This document shows positions 36,113-45,640 of a stretch of 64,000 nucleotides of DNA, one piece after another. Each line of letters begins with the position of its first letter. The first letter of the stretch is position 1. The DNA is from Methylobacterium terricola (GTDB lineage: Bacteria; Pseudomonadota; Alphaproteobacteria; Rhizobiales; Beijerinckiaceae): the NCBI RefSeq assembly GCF_006151805.1, contig NZ_VDDA01000022.1, positions 1-64,000 on the forward strand. The letters run 5' to 3'. The notes beneath the pieces were generated by a model. The model worked only from the letters and a program-made list of their open reading frames with translations, ran no database searches and was not told the origin of the DNA. Made by a program: the position numbers and the translations under genes.

Positions 36113-37552
36113 ATGGGCCTCTCGCTCGCGCTCAACACCGCACGCTCGGCACTCTTCGCGACGTCGAGCCAGATCGCCACCTCCGCCCGCAACACGGCGG
36201 GAGCGAACGATCCCGGCTATTCGCGCAAGGTCGTCAGCCTGGTGAGCGGCGCGGGCGGGACCACCCTGGTGGTCACCCGCGCGAGCGACGCGGCCCTGTT
36301 CGGCCGCAAGCTCGCCGCGACCTCATCGGCGGCGGAAGGGCAGGCCCTGCTCGACGGCCTGACCGCCCTGTCGAAGACGGTGGGCGATACCAGCGACGCC
36401 GAATCGCCGGCGGCGCGCCTCGGCGCCCTCAACGCGGCGCTCCAGGCCGCCGCCAACCGCCCGAACGACGCCAACCTCGCCCGCGCCGCGGTCGAGGGTG
36501 CGCGCGACCTCGCCACCAGCCTGAAGAGCGCGTCCGACGCGGTGCACGCCGTGCGCGAGCAGGCCGACCAGGCCATGGTGGGCTCGGTCGCGACGATCAA
36601 CGACCTCCTCGGCCAGTTCGACCGCGCCAACAAGGCGGTGATGCGGGGCACCAACGCGGGCCAGGACGTCAGCGACGCCCTCGACGACCGCGACCGCGTC
36701 CTGTCGCAGCTCTCCGCCGAGATCGGCATTACCGTCAGCGAGCGCCCCGGCGGCGACATGGCGGTCGCCACCGACAGCGGCGTGATCCTCTACGATCGCG
36801 GCGCCCGCGCCGTGACCTTCGCCCCGACGACGGCCTATTCGGCGGGCACGCGGGGCGCGGCCGTGGTCGTCGACGGCGTCCCGGTCACCGGCAGCGGTTC
36901 GCCGATGCGGCTCTCGAGCGGGCGGCTCGCCGGCCTCGCCACCCTGCGGGACGAGAGCACCGTCACCTACGAGAACCAGCTCGACGCGATCGCCGGCGCC
37001 CTGATCGACACGTTCCGGGAGTCCGACGGGACCGTCTCGAAGACGGGCCTGTTCACGGCGGGCGCGAGCGGCGCCCTGCCGACCTCGACCCTCGGCCTCG
37101 CCGGGCGCATCGCGGTCAACGCCGCCGTCGACCCGAATGTGGGCGGCGACGTCACGACCCTGCGCGACGGCGGCATGAACGGCAGCACCTACCGGTCCAA
37201 CCCGAGCACCGACGCCGCCTATTCGACACGCCTGACCGACCTGATCGGCCGCCTCGCCACCGCGCGCAGCTTCACCCCGGGCCCGCCGCTGAACGAGACC
37301 ACGACGCTGACGAGCTTCGCGGCCGATTCCGCCGGCTGGCTCGAGGCGACCCGCAAGGCCGCCTCGGGCGATGCCGAGTACCAGAAGACGCTGCTCGGCC
37401 GGGCGACCGACGCCCTGTCGAACGCCGTCGGCGTCAACGGTGACGACGAGGTCGCCCTGACCCTGCAGCTCCAGCGCTCCTACACCGCCTCGGCCAAGTT
37501 GCTGACCATGGTCGACGACATGCTGAAGACGCTCCTGGACGCGGTCCGGTGA
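36113..37552 (+). CDS. flgK: Flagellar hook-associated protein 1 FlgK
   Basis: A 479-residue hook-filament junction protein. The N-terminal motif (LSLALNTARSALFATSSQIA, then AGANDPGYSRK) and the C-terminal helix (LQLQRSYTASAKLLTMVDDM) match FlgK. The middle includes VREQADQAMVGSVATINDLL and ALDDRDRVLSQLSAEIGI, conserved in the family. It is shorter than E. coli FlgK, as is common in this order. Located 49 bp after flgE and 41 bp before flgL. Confidence 0.94.
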   Translation: MGLSLALNTARSALFATSSQIATSARNTAGANDPGYSRKVVSLVSGAGGTTLVVTRASDAALFGRKLAATSSAAEGQALLDGLTALSKTVGDTSDAESPAARLGALNAALQAAANRPNDANLARAAVEGARDLATSLKSASDAVHAVREQADQAMVGSVATINDLLGQFDRANKAVMRGTNAGQDVSDALDDRDRVLSQLSAEIGITVSERPGGDMAVATDSGVILYDRGARAVTFAPTTAYSAGTRGAAVVVDGVPVTGSGSPMRLSSGRLAGLATLRDESTVTYENQLDAIAGALIDTFRESDGTVSKTGLFTAGASGALPTSTLGLAGRIAVNAAVDPNVGGDVTTLRDGGMNGSTYRSNPSTDAAYSTRLTDLIGRLATARSFTPGPPLNETTTLTSFAADSAGWLEATRKAASGDAEYQKTLLGRATDALSNAVGVNGDDEVALTLQLQRSYTASAKLLTMVDDMLKTLLDAVR

Positions 37553-37593
37553 GCCGTCGCGGCGTCGCTCCCTGAGACAGAGGCTCACACCCC

Positions 37594-38634
37594 ATGATGA
37601 CCACGAGCTACATCTCCAGCCTCAGCCTGCTGAACGCGCCCCGCGCCGCGTCGATGCGGCTCCAGTCCGAGATCGAACGGGCGACCCAGGAGATCACGAC
37701 CGGGCGCTACGCCGATACCGGCCTCGCCCTCGGGAGCCAGGTCGGTCGCAGCTTCGGCCTGCGCCAGAGCACGGCGGAGATCGCCGCCCTCCAGGACGGC
37801 AACAGCGCCACGGCTCTGCGCCTCAGCACGAGCCAGACCATCCTGCAGCAGTTGCAGAAATCGGCCGATGCCCAGTTCACCACCCTGACCGGCCTGACGG
37901 CGGACAAGCGCATGGCCGCGATGGCGGCCTCGTCCGGCGACATGCTGACCTCGCTCACCGGCCTGCTCAACAGCACGGCGGGCGGCCAGGCCCTGTTTTC
38001 CGGCATCAACACCGACGTCACGCCGATGCGCGATGGCGCGGCGGCGAATGCCAAGGCGGCGGCGATCGCGGCCTTCACGGCGACCTTCACCTTTCCGCCG
38101 AGCGATGCCCGGGCCGCGAGCCTGACGGCGGCGCAGATCAAGACCTTCCTCGAAGGGACGGTGGCGACCCAGTTCGCCGATACGGGCTGGGGCACCACCT
38201 GGTCGCAGGCCTCCGACACCGCCATCACCAGCCGGATCTCGCTGAGCGAGAGCGCGACCACCTCGGTCACCGCGAACGCCACGGCGATCCGCCAGCTCGC
38301 CGAGGCGGCGACCCTGGCCGGGCTCGGCCTCTCCGGCCTGTCGGCCGATGCTCAGTCCGTCGTCTCCGACCGGGTGATGAGCCTGTTGAGCAAGAGCAGC
38401 GCCGGCCTCGTCTCGATTCAGGCCGATCTCGGCCGCAGCCAGGCGCGGCTCACCGACGCCAATACCCGGCTCGACGCGCAATCCACCCTCATCACCAAGG
38501 AGATATCCCGACTCGAGGCGGTCGACACGGTCGAGGCGAAGACCCTGCTCGACGCCGCGACGAAGCAGCTCAACATCTCGTACGCGCTCACCGCGCAGCT
38601 CCAGGAGCTGTCGCTCCTGAAGTACGTCGCGTAG
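37594..38634 (+). CDS. flgL: Flagellar hook-associated protein 3 FlgL
   Basis: A 346-residue flagellin-related junction protein. The N-terminal helix (RAASMRLQSEIERATQEITT) with GRYADTGLALGSQ and the C-terminal helix (RLDAQSTLITKEISRLEAVD, ending LQELSLLKYVA) are typical. It caps the junction between FlgK and the filament. Follows flgK and precedes flaF by 56 bp. No flagellin gene is in the window; the FlgL assignment rather than flagellin follows from length, position after flgK and low sequence similarity to flagellin termini. Confidence 0.92.
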   Translation: MMTTSYISSLSLLNAPRAASMRLQSEIERATQEITTGRYADTGLALGSQVGRSFGLRQSTAEIAALQDGNSATALRLSTSQTILQQLQKSADAQFTTLTGLTADKRMAAMAASSGDMLTSLTGLLNSTAGGQALFSGINTDVTPMRDGAAANAKAAAIAAFTATFTFPPSDARAASLTAAQIKTFLEGTVATQFADTGWGTTWSQASDTAITSRISLSESATTSVTANATAIRQLAEAATLAGLGLSGLSADAQSVVSDRVMSLLSKSSAGLVSIQADLGRSQARLTDANTRLDAQSTLITKEISRLEAVDTVEAKTLLDAATKQLNISYALTAQLQELSLLKYVA

Positions 38635-38690
38635 CGCGACGCGCCCGCCCCCGACCGCGCACGACACCAGACCGACGAGGCATCGGCCCG

Positions 38691-39038
38691 ATGTACCGCT
38701 TTTCCTATTCCGAGATCCTGGAGGACGCGCCGGAGGTCGGCCGCGAGCGCGAGCGCGCCGCCTTCGACCGGGCGCTCACCCTCCTGCGCGACGTCGAGGC
38801 CCGCGGCCTCGCCGGCCCCGAGCGGACGGCCGCGATCGGCTTCGTGCAGGACCTCTGGAACGTGCTGATCGCCGACCTGCTGGCGCCCGAGAACGCGCTG
38901 CCGGAGGCCCTGCGCGACGACCTGGTGTCGATCGGCGCCTGGAACATGCAGGAAGCGGGCGCGGTGCTGCGCTCGCCCGAGCGCAGCCTCGCCGCCCTGA
39001 TCGAGGTGAACACCTCGATCCGCGACGGGCTTCGGTGA
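38691..39038 (+). CDS. flaF: Flagellar biosynthesis regulator FlaF
   Basis: A 115-residue FlaF. The conserved YRFSYSEILEDAPEVGRERERAAFDRAL start, LWNVLIADLLAPENALPEALR and SIGAWNMQEA are diagnostic. FlaF acts with FlbT in alphaproteobacteria to control flagellin synthesis and export. Its TGA lies just before flbT, an arrangement conserved in the group. Cytoplasmic, no membrane segments. Confidence 0.93.
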   Translation: MYRFSYSEILEDAPEVGRERERAAFDRALTLLRDVEARGLAGPERTAAIGFVQDLWNVLIADLLAPENALPEALRDDLVSIGAWNMQEAGAVLRSPERSLAALIEVNTSIRDGLR

Positions 39039-39046
39039 GGGGCGCC

Positions 39047-39592
39047 ATGCGTCTGTCGCTGCGCGCCGGGGAGCGGATCTACATCAACGGCGCCGTGCTG
39101 CGGGTCGACCGCAAGGTGTCGATCGAGCTCCTGAACGACGCCACCTTCCTGCTCGAAAGCCATGTCCTGCAGGTGGAGGAGGCGACGACGCCGTTGCGCC
39201 AGCTCTACTTCGCGGCCCAGACCATGCTGATCGACCCCGCCCGGATCGCGGCGGCACGGTCGCTCTACGACGGCATCCGCGACGGCCTGATGGCGACGAT
39301 CCGCGATCCGGGCCTGCGCGAGGGGCTGGAGGCCGCCCACGGCTTCATCGAGGCCGGTCGCCTCTACGAGGCGCTCAAGCAGATCCGCGGGCTCTACCCC
39401 ACCGAGGCGCTTCTCCTCAGCCCGGATGACGGGCCGGTGGTGCCGGTTCCAGCCCTCGGCGCGCTGGCTCGCCGCACCCGTGGCCCCGAGCGCCCGCGGG
39501 AGCGGCCGTCGCCCGGATCGGAGGTCCGACGGTCGCAAGCCGCGCGAGGCCGCACTCCCCAGACCCTGCCCGCCCTCGACCCGGAGGCCTGA
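39047..39592 (+). CDS. flbT: Flagellar biosynthesis repressor FlbT
   Basis: A 181-residue FlbT, which in Caulobacter binds flagellin mRNA and blocks its translation until the hook is complete. Signatures are LSLRAGERIYINGAVLRVDRK, LESHVLQVEEATTPLRQLYF and GFIEAGRLYEALKQIRGLYP. The C-terminal 45 residues are an Arg/Pro-rich extension beyond the usual end. The ATG at 39047 follows GAGGGGCGCC, preferred to a GTG at 39035 that overlaps the flaF stop. Confidence 0.93.
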   Translation: MRLSLRAGERIYINGAVLRVDRKVSIELLNDATFLLESHVLQVEEATTPLRQLYFAAQTMLIDPARIAAARSLYDGIRDGLMATIRDPGLREGLEAAHGFIEAGRLYEALKQIRGLYPTEALLLSPDDGPVVPVPALGALARRTRGPERPRERPSPGSEVRRSQAARGRTPQTLPALDPEA

Positions 39593-39593
39593 A

Positions 39594-40022
39594 ATGTCCG
39601 TCGCCATCACGTCCAGCACCGCCGCGGGCACCTCATCCACCGCGACCTCGACCGCGGCGGCGGCGGCCAAGGCCGGCAGCTCCGTCGCCGCCTCGATGAA
39701 CTCGGACACCTTCCTGACGCTGCTGATGGCGCAGCTGAAGAACCAGGACCCGACGAAGCCGATGGACTCGACGCAGTATGTCGGCGAGCTCGCCACCTTC
39801 TCGCAGGTCGAGCAGGCGACGAAGACCAACCAGAAGCTCGATTCGCTGCTCGCATCGAGCTTCCTCGACCAAGCCGACACGGTGATCGGGCGCACCCTGA
39901 CCTCGGCCGACGGCACCACCACCGGCACCGTCCAGTCGGTGCGGGTGACGAGCGAGGGCGCGCTGGCGCGGCTGACCAGCGGCCAGGACGTGCTGCTGGC
40001 CTCCGGCATCGTGATCCAGTAA
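39594..40022 (+). CDS. flgD: Flagellar hook capping protein FlgD (short form)
   Basis: A 142-residue FlgD containing the conserved N-terminal region ([36 protein letters not shown]) and a short C-terminal part ([20 protein letters not shown]). It scaffolds hook assembly. It is shorter than the enterobacterial protein because the second fibronectin-like part is missing, the usual form in rhizobia. The ATG follows the flbT stop by one base. The first 30 residues are Ala/Ser/Thr-rich and presumably disordered. Confidence 0.92.
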   Translation: MSVAITSSTAAGTSSTATSTAAAAAKAGSSVAASMNSDTFLTLLMAQLKNQDPTKPMDSTQYVGELATFSQVEQATKTNQKLDSLLASSFLDQADTVIGRTLTSADGTTTGTVQSVRVTSEGALARLTSGQDVLLASGIVIQ

Positions 40023-40045
40023 GGGCTCCCCGGCGGGAGGGGATC

Positions 40046-40312
40046 ATGAACGAGATCGACGCCCTCGAACTCGTCCGTTCGGCGATCTGGACGGTGCTGG
40101 TGGCCGCCGGTCCCGCGGTCGGCGCCGCGATGCTGGTCGGCATCGCCGTGGGGCTGCTGCAGGCGCTCACCCAGATCCAGGAGGTCACCCTGACCTTCGT
40201 GCCGAAGATCGTGGTGATCCTGCTGGTGCTCCTCGTCACCGGCACCTTCGTCGGCGGGCAGATCCACTCCTTCGCCGAGGCCGCCTACGGGCGGATCGCG
40301 ACCGGGTTCTGA
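40046..40312 (+). CDS. fliQ: Flagellar export protein FliQ
   Basis: An 88-residue membrane protein with two hydrophobic hairpin segments (about 15-40 and 50-72) and the FliQ motif [21 protein letters not shown]. It is part of the FliP5-FliQ4-FliR1 export gate. fliQ-flhA-fliR order is that of rhizobial clusters. The ATG is preceded by GGGAGGGG. fliP is not in the window. Confidence 0.94.
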   Translation: MNEIDALELVRSAIWTVLVAAGPAVGAAMLVGIAVGLLQALTQIQEVTLTFVPKIVVILLVLLVTGTFVGGQIHSFAEAAYGRIATGF

Positions 40313-40386
40313 AGGCTCCCCAACCTCCGCACAAGCCAAAGGTGGCACACCCTCCGGCTCAGGCAGTCGCGGAGCATGGGGACGTC

Positions 40387-42474
40387 ATGGCGGTGGGCGC
40401 GGCACTCGCGACGGAGCGCAAGTCGCGGCGGGATTTCGGCTTCGCGGCCGGCATCGTGGCGATCCTGGCGGTGCTGTTCCTGCCGGTGCCGGCGGTCCTC
40501 ATCGATGTCGGGCTCGCCTTCTCGATCGCCCTGTCGGTGCTGATCCTGATGGTGGCGCTGTGGATCCAGAAGCCGCTCGAATTCTCGTCCTTCCCGACCG
40601 TGCTGCTGATCGCGACGCTCCTGCGCCTGGCGCTCGGCATCGCCACGACCCGGCTGATCCTGGCCAACGGCCAGAAGGGCGTGGACGCCGCCGGCCACGT
40701 CATCCAGGGCTTCTCGCAGTTCGTGATGAGCGGCGACTTCGTGATCGGGATCGTGGTGTTCCTGATCCTGATCACCGTCAACTTCCTCGTCATCACCAAG
40801 GGCGCGACCCGCATCGCCGAGGTCGGCGCCCGCTTCACCCTCGACGCGATCCCCGGCAAGCAGATGGCGATCGACGCCGATCTCAATGCCGGGCTGATCG
40901 ACGACAAGGAGGCGCAGCGCCGGCGCAGGGAGCTGGAGGAGGAGAGCGCCTTCTTCGGCTCGATGGACGGCGCCTCCAAGTTCGTGCGCGGCGAGGCGGT
41001 GGCCTCGCTCATCATCATCGCGGTCAACGTCTTCGGCGGCATCATCATCGGGACGACGCGGCACGGCCTGCCGCTCGGCACCGCCGCCGACATCTTCACC
41101 AAGCTCTCGGTCGGCGACGGCCTGGTCTCGCAGATCCCGGCCCTGATCGTCTCGCTCGCCGCGGGCCTCCTGGTCTCGAAGGGCGGCACGCGGGGCACCG
41201 CCGAGCAGGCGGTGATCGGCCAGCTCGGCGCCTATCCCCGGGCGCTCCTCGTCGCGGCGGCGATGATGGGGGTGTTCGCCCTGGTGCCGGGCCTGCCCTT
41301 CCTGCCCTTCACGGCGTTGAGCGGCCTCCTGTTCTTCGTCGCCCGCACGATCCCGCGCCGCCTCCAGGCCCAGGCCGACGCGGCGGAGGCCAAGTCCAGG
41401 GCCGAGGAGGCGGTGAAGCAGGCCGAGGCCAAGGAGAAGGACTCGGTCAAGGAATCGCTCAAGACCCCGGAGATCGAGCTCTGCCTCGGCCGCCAGGCCG
41501 CCTCGCAGATCCAGGCCTCGCAGGCCGAGCTCGGCCACCGGGTCGCCAAGATGCGGCGCAAGTTCGCCCGCCAATACGGCTTCGTGGTGCCGGACATCAA
41601 GGTCTCGGACAATCTCGCGCTGCCGCCGAAGACCTACCAGATCCTCATCCACGGCACCGTGGCGGCGGCCCAGGAGATCCGCCCCGGCGAGATGCTGGTG
41701 GTGGTCGGCGACGGGCCGAAGCCCGACGTGCCGAGCGACGAGGTGCGCGAGCCTGCCTTCGGCCTCAAGGCGCTCTGGGTGATGGATTCCTACGCCGCCG
41801 AGGTGCGCCGCGGCGGCTTCGAGCCGATCGACGGCGCCTCGGTCCTGCTGACCCACCTCTCCGAGGTGATCCGCAACAACCTGCCGCAATTCCTGTCCTA
41901 CAAGGACATGCGCGGCCTCCTCGACCGCCTCGACCCCGAGTACAAGCGCCTGCTCGAGGAGATCTGCCCGTCGCAGATCTCCTATTCCGGATTGCAGGCG
42001 GTGCTGAAGCTGCTGCTGGCCGAGCGGGTCTCGATCCGCAACCTGCACCTGATCCTGGAGGCGGTGGCCGAGATCACCCCGCATGCGCGCCGGGCCGAGC
42101 AGATCGCCGAGCACGTGCGGATGCGCATGGCACAGCAGATCTGCGGCGACCTCGCCGAGAACGGCGTGCTCAACGTGCTGCGGCTCGGGGCCAGCTGGGA
42201 CCTGTCGTTCCACCAGAGCCTGAAGCGCGACGCCAAGGGCGAGGTGGTGGAATTCGACATCGACCCGCGCCTGGTCGAGCAGTTCGGCACCGAGGCCTCC
42301 GAGGCGATCCGTGCCCGGATGAAGGAGGTGCACGGCTTCGCCCTCGTCACCGCGCCCGACGCCCGACCCTATGTGCGGATGATCATCGAGCGGATCTTCC
42401 CGACCCTGCCGGTGCTGTCGCATCTCGAGATCGCGCGCGGCGTCGAGATCAAGTCGCTGGGCACGGTCTCGTGA
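40387..42474 (+). CDS. flhA: Flagellar export gate protein FlhA
   Basis: A 695-residue FlhA. Eight membrane helices fill roughly residues 20-315, with the conserved cytoplasmic loop [20 protein letters not shown] and the [17 protein letters not shown]-type segment. The C-terminal cytoplasmic domain (from about 345) carries [32 protein letters not shown] and [16 protein letters not shown]. It forms the nonameric ring docking export substrates. The ATG at 40387 has GGGGAC just before it; a GTG at 40342 would add 15 residues. The TGA overlaps the fliR GTG. Confidence 0.95.
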   Translation: MAVGAALATERKSRRDFGFAAGIVAILAVLFLPVPAVLIDVGLAFSIALSVLILMVALWIQKPLEFSSFPTVLLIATLLRLALGIATTRLILANGQKGVDAAGHVIQGFSQFVMSGDFVIGIVVFLILITVNFLVITKGATRIAEVGARFTLDAIPGKQMAIDADLNAGLIDDKEAQRRRRELEEESAFFGSMDGASKFVRGEAVASLIIIAVNVFGGIIIGTTRHGLPLGTAADIFTKLSVGDGLVSQIPALIVSLAAGLLVSKGGTRGTAEQAVIGQLGAYPRALLVAAAMMGVFALVPGLPFLPFTALSGLLFFVARTIPRRLQAQADAAEAKSRAEEAVKQAEAKEKDSVKESLKTPEIELCLGRQAASQIQASQAELGHRVAKMRRKFARQYGFVVPDIKVSDNLALPPKTYQILIHGTVAAAQEIRPGEMLVVVGDGPKPDVPSDEVREPAFGLKALWVMDSYAAEVRRGGFEPIDGASVLLTHLSEVIRNNLPQFLSYKDMRGLLDRLDPEYKRLLEEICPSQISYSGLQAVLKLLLAERVSIRNLHLILEAVAEITPHARRAEQIAEHVRMRMAQQICGDLAENGVLNVLRLGASWDLSFHQSLKRDAKGEVVEFDIDPRLVEQFGTEASEAIRARMKEVHGFALVTAPDARPYVRMIIERIFPTLPVLSHLEIARGVEIKSLGTVS

Positions 42475-43226
42475 CGAAGATCGGGCCGGACAGCTTCCTT
42501 GCCGTCTTCCTGATCTTCTGCCGGGTCGGCGGCTGCCTGCTCGTCGTCCCGGGCTTCTCCAGCCCGCGGGTGCCGCAGCAGGTCCGTCTCCTCATCGCCG
42601 CCGCGGTGTCGCTGGCCATCGCGCCGCTGATCGTGCCGCAATTCGAGCCGCGGCTCGCCGGCCAGGCGCCGACCCAGACGCTGGCCTGGATCGTCAGCGA
42701 GACCCTGACCGGGCTGATGATCGGCTTTCTCGGCCGGATCTTCATCCTGGTGCTGGAGACGGTGATGAACGCGACCTCGACCATGGTGGGGTTCGGCGGC
42801 ATGCCGGGCTCGCCGGTCGAGGGCATCGACCCGGTGCCGGCGGTCGAGGCGCTGATCCTGCTCACCGCGACCGCGATCCTGTTTGCCGCCGACCTGCACT
42901 GGGAGCTGTTTCGCGGCCTCGTCGAATCCTACGCCCGCATCCCGCCCGGCGAGGGCGTCGGCTCCCAAGTCATGCTGACCCGGATCGTCGACCAGATCGC
43001 CACCGCCTTCATGCTGGGCTTGCGAATCACCGCGCCGTTCATCCTCTACGCGATCCTGGTCAACTTGGCGGCGGGCTTCATCAACAAGCTCACGCCGACG
43101 ATTCCGGTCTACTTCATCGCCACGCCGTTCGTGATGTTCGGCGGGCTCCTGATGCTCTATTACCTGGCGGGCGAGTTCATGATGCAGTTCCTCCTCGGCT
43201 ACGCGACCTGGCTGCAGCGCGGCTGA
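42471..43226 (+). CDS. fliR: Flagellar export protein FliR
   Basis: A 251-residue integral membrane protein with about six helices. [24 protein letters not shown] is FliR-like, as is the segment around [14 protein letters not shown], with [20 protein letters not shown] at the end. It belongs to the export gate with FliP and FliQ. The start is the GTG at 42471, overlapping the flhA stop as GTGA, which fixes it. Its own TGA overlaps the ATG of the next gene by one base, so the run is tightly coupled. Confidence 0.94.
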   Translation: MTKIGPDSFLAVFLIFCRVGGCLLVVPGFSSPRVPQQVRLLIAAAVSLAIAPLIVPQFEPRLAGQAPTQTLAWIVSETLTGLMIGFLGRIFILVLETVMNATSTMVGFGGMPGSPVEGIDPVPAVEALILLTATAILFAADLHWELFRGLVESYARIPPGEGVGSQVMLTRIVDQIATAFMLGLRITAPFILYAILVNLAAGFINKLTPTIPVYFIATPFVMFGGLLMLYYLAGEFMMQFLLGYATWLQRG

Positions 43227-43642
43227 TGGCGGGCCGTACCGGGGACCGGCTGAAGCGCGCCCAGCGGCTCGTCGCCGTACAGGAGCAGATGCGCCGGGTG
43301 GCCGAGATGGAGCTGGCGGCGACCCGCGAGCGCGCGGCCGGGATCGAGGCCGACCGGGCGCGGCTGCTGTCGGCGCTGGCCTCCTCCGATCACGGCCCGA
43401 TGCTGCTCGAGGCCACGGCGAAGCGGTTGCGCCACCTCGCCACGGAGGCCACCGCGCTCGAGGCGGAGGCCGCCGCGCAGGCCGAGGCCGTCCGCGAGCG
43501 CGGCCTCGCCCGGAAGCGGGCCGAGGCCCTGTCCGAACGCCGGGCCGAGGATCACCGCCGCGCGGCGGACAAGCGCGAGGACCTCGAGCGCCTCGACGGG
43601 ATCGCGGCCCGCCTCGGCCGCCCCGGCACAAGCCTCCCGTAA
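43226..43642 (+). CDS. FliJ-like coiled-coil flagellar protein
   Basis: A 138-residue, almost entirely alpha-helical protein rich in Arg, Glu and Ala with heptad-like repeats from about 10 to 125 (for example LAATRERAAGIEADRARLL). No membrane segment. Length, coiled-coil character and location fit the export chaperone-stalk protein FliJ, which binds the FliI hexamer; rhizobial FliJ proteins are poorly conserved in sequence, so the call is by pattern and position. The ATG overlaps the fliR stop. Confidence 0.62.
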   Translation: MAGRTGDRLKRAQRLVAVQEQMRRVAEMELAATRERAAGIEADRARLLSALASSDHGPMLLEATAKRLRHLATEATALEAEAAAQAEAVRERGLARKRAEALSERRAEDHRRAADKREDLERLDGIAARLGRPGTSLP

Positions 43643-43692
43643 GCCAGCGGGCTTAGAGAAACCCTTCACCACGAGACTTCCGAGCTGAGCCG

Positions 43693-44166
43693 ATGAGCAT
43701 CTCCCCGCCCTCCGACATCGTGCTCGACGTCGCCCGGGCCGCCGATCCGGCGCGCTACCAGGAGGCTGCCGCCAAGCTGTCGCAGCCCGGCAGCGCCGGC
43801 GCCACCGCCTTCGCGGATGCGGCCCGCGACGTCGGCCTCTCGACCCACATGCCGCTCGATGCCCGCGGCGCCCTCACCGGCCTGCAGAACCAGACCAGTC
43901 TCTCGGGCACCGGCAGCGATCCGTACAAGAAGTTCGAGGGGCTGGTGCTGCAGCAATTCGTCGAGGCGATGATGCCGGAGAAGTCCGAGACCGTGTACGG
44001 CAAGGGCAATGCCGGCGGCATCTGGAAGTCGATGCTGGCCGAGCAGATCGGCACCCAGATCGCCAAGGCCGGCGGCATCGGCGTCGCCAAGATGCTGAAT
44101 GCCGCCCATCCGGCCGGCCCGGCCGCCGCGCCGGCGGATGCCGCCAATCCGGCGGCCAAGGTCTGA
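43693..44166 (+). CDS. Rod-binding protein, FlgJ-N/CheL-like
   Basis: A 157-residue protein. Its central segment (PYKKFEGLVLQQFVEAMMPE, then GKGNAGGIWKSMLAEQIG) matches the FlgJ N-terminal rod-binding domain (alphaproteobacterial CheL/FlgJ-like). It lacks the muramidase domain of enterobacterial FlgJ, which is normal in alphaproteobacteria. It presumably caps rod assembly in the periplasm. The C-terminal 20 residues are Ala/Pro-rich. It follows the FliJ-like gene by 50 bp. Confidence 0.82.
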   Translation: MSISPPSDIVLDVARAADPARYQEAAAKLSQPGSAGATAFADAARDVGLSTHMPLDARGALTGLQNQTSLSGTGSDPYKKFEGLVLQQFVEAMMPEKSETVYGKGNAGGIWKSMLAEQIGTQIAKAGGIGVAKMLNAAHPAGPAAAPADAANPAAKV

Positions 44167-44171
44167 CCGCC

Positions 44172-44507
44172 GTGCTGCTGTCCTGCGTCAAGCGACTCGA
44201 GGCCGTGATCGAGGAAGAGACCGAGGCGCTGGAGACCCGGGCCCCGGTCGATCTCGACGCCCTCAACCATCGCAAGAGCCAGGGGCTCCTGGAACTCACC
44301 CGCCTGACCCGCGGCCTCGACGTCACCGCCCTCGACGCCACGGTCGCGATCCATCTCGCACGCCTGCGCGACAAGCTCGCCCGCAACCAGCAGGTCGTCG
44401 CCCTGCACCTGCGGGCCGTGGAGGAGATCGGCGAGACCCTGGCCCAGGTGGCGCTGGCCGCGGAGTCGGACGGCACCTATTCCGCGCGGAGGGAGCACTG
44501 GTCATGA
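44172..44507 (+). CDS. FlgN-like flagellar protein
   Basis: A 111-residue helical protein (VKRLEAVIEEETEALETRAP, HRKSQGLLELTRLT, AIHLARLRDKLARNQQVVAL). The pattern of an amphipathic N-terminal helix containing EEETEAL, followed by the HRKSQGLLEL block, is that of FlgN-type export chaperones for FlgK and FlgL. Both clients are encoded upstream in the cluster. It starts at a GTG 5 bp after the rod-binding gene and its stop overlaps the next ATG. Confidence 0.65.
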   Translation: MLLSCVKRLEAVIEEETEALETRAPVDLDALNHRKSQGLLELTRLTRGLDVTALDATVAIHLARLRDKLARNQQVVALHLRAVEEIGETLAQVALAAESDGTYSARREHWS

Positions 44508-44950
44508 AGATCCTGATCACCGGCCTGTGGATCTGCGCCGTCACCATCGCGTCCTGCTACGCCGCCGTGACCTTCGGCGGTGGCCTGATGACGAAGAAGA
44601 CCGAGCCCTACCTGGAGGGCCTCCAGTACCAGAAGCTCGCGCCGATCAACATTCCGATGATCGCCGACGGCAAGGTGCAGGGCTATGTCATCGCCGTGCT
44701 GGTCTTCACGGCCGACGCCAAGCTGATGCACACCTTGCCGGTACCGCCCAACGCCTTCGTGGTCGACGAGGCCTTCCGTCAGATCTACGCCGACCCGGCC
44801 CTCGATTTCCGCAAGCTCGCGAAATACGACATCACCAAGCGGTTGAACGAGGTGCGGGCGAAGGTGAACGAGCGTCTCGGCGGCGACGTGGTCAAGGACG
44901 TGCTGGTGGACGAGATCAACTTCGTGGCCAAGCGGGAAGTGCGATCGTAA
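44504..44950 (+). CDS. FliL-like single-span protein ending the flagellar cluster
   Basis: A 148-residue protein with an N-terminal membrane anchor (KILITGLWICAVTIASCYAA) and a periplasmic domain. Its C-terminal VNERLGGDVVKDVLVDEINF resembles the end of FliL, which binds the stator and linking ring. The match is by pattern only; an unnamed rhizobial flagellar protein is the alternative. The ATG at 44504 overlaps the stop of the FlgN-like gene (ATGA). It is the last rightward gene before an AT-rich region. Confidence 0.6.
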   Translation: MKILITGLWICAVTIASCYAAVTFGGGLMTKKTEPYLEGLQYQKLAPINIPMIADGKVQGYVIAVLVFTADAKLMHTLPVPPNAFVVDEAFRQIYADPALDFRKLAKYDITKRLNEVRAKVNERLGGDVVKDVLVDEINFVAKREVRS

Positions 44951-44970
44951 GCGAGCAAGCCTCGGGAAGC

Positions 44971-45380
44971 CTAGCTGGACGCCCGCGCTCGTTCCTTGAC
45001 CGTACCCTGGTGAAAAAGCAACTGCCACCGATCGTCATGGCGCTTCCAGATCGAGCTCCGCAAAACATACCGCCTCGCTCCGTCGCCCTGAGTACTCTCG
45101 CTGTCATACGTCAACAGTACTGCGTCATCCGAAATCATTATCATTGAATAATTATCTGCTAAAATATCATTTCCGCTATGCCATCTTCGCTAATAAGACG
45201 TTCGATGATCGTATCTCTATTATAAACGATACCCGATGCCCAAAATTCTACGAACCCAACTGCAAGCAGGGATTCTAGAGCAACTCTCGAACGCCTTACT
45301 TCCGGGCGGTGAAGCAACTCTTCCAGGAATTGGATATCGACGATTTCTGGCTGTTGGCTGGTCATCGTTCGAAGCTCCAA
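44971..45380 (-). pseudogene. SnoaL-like/DUF4440 gene split by a frameshift
   Basis: Frame 1 (45380-45162) encodes 73 residues, MELRTMTSQQPEIVDIQFLE, then ELLHRPEVRRSRVALESLLA and FVEFWASGIVYNRDTIIERL, the start of a DUF4440/SnoaL-like domain, and stops at TAG 45159. The minus-one frame continues past it with DDAVLLTYDSES, RRYVLRSSIWKRHDDRWQLL, and FHQGT, the classic end of the same domain, to TAG at 44971. One missing base near 45165-45180 explains the split. The combined length, about 135 residues, is normal. Base composition is AT-richer than the neighbours, suggesting foreign or decaying DNA. A sequencing error cannot be excluded. Confidence 0.8.
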
Positions 45381-45640
45381 TACGAGGGCCTTGATACGGT
45401 CGCCATCACTCGATCGACATCATCTTCACTACGCGCGTCGTACTGTCGGCGTCCAAGATGGTTTCAGTAGAAATTGGTCCTACCGGCGAATCAGCGTCGT
45501 GTCTCAAGGGCACGCCTCCTCATCACTGCCGCCGCTTCAGACCCCAGGCCGCGCAGCGTATCCCGGCATCCAGACCCGGTGGAGGTGCAGGACGGGGCAG
45601 ATAGCGTGCCGCCACTGCCTTCAACCACCTGAACGTCCGG
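45381..45640. other. Intergenic region without a supported gene
   Basis: About 260 bp upstream of the split SnoaL-like gene. The part up to about 45480 is AT-richer. A 93-codon frame (45391-45672) has no family-like segments and mixed composition, so it is not accepted. The SnoaL-like gene's promoter would have to lie here. Confidence 0.6.

Noticed and set aside
45131-45160. Fur-box-like AT-rich sequence (ATCATTATCATTGAATAATT)
   Set aside because: It falls inside the reconstructed SnoaL-like reading frame (DNYSMIMI codons), not in a promoter, and AT-richness of this patch explains the likeness.
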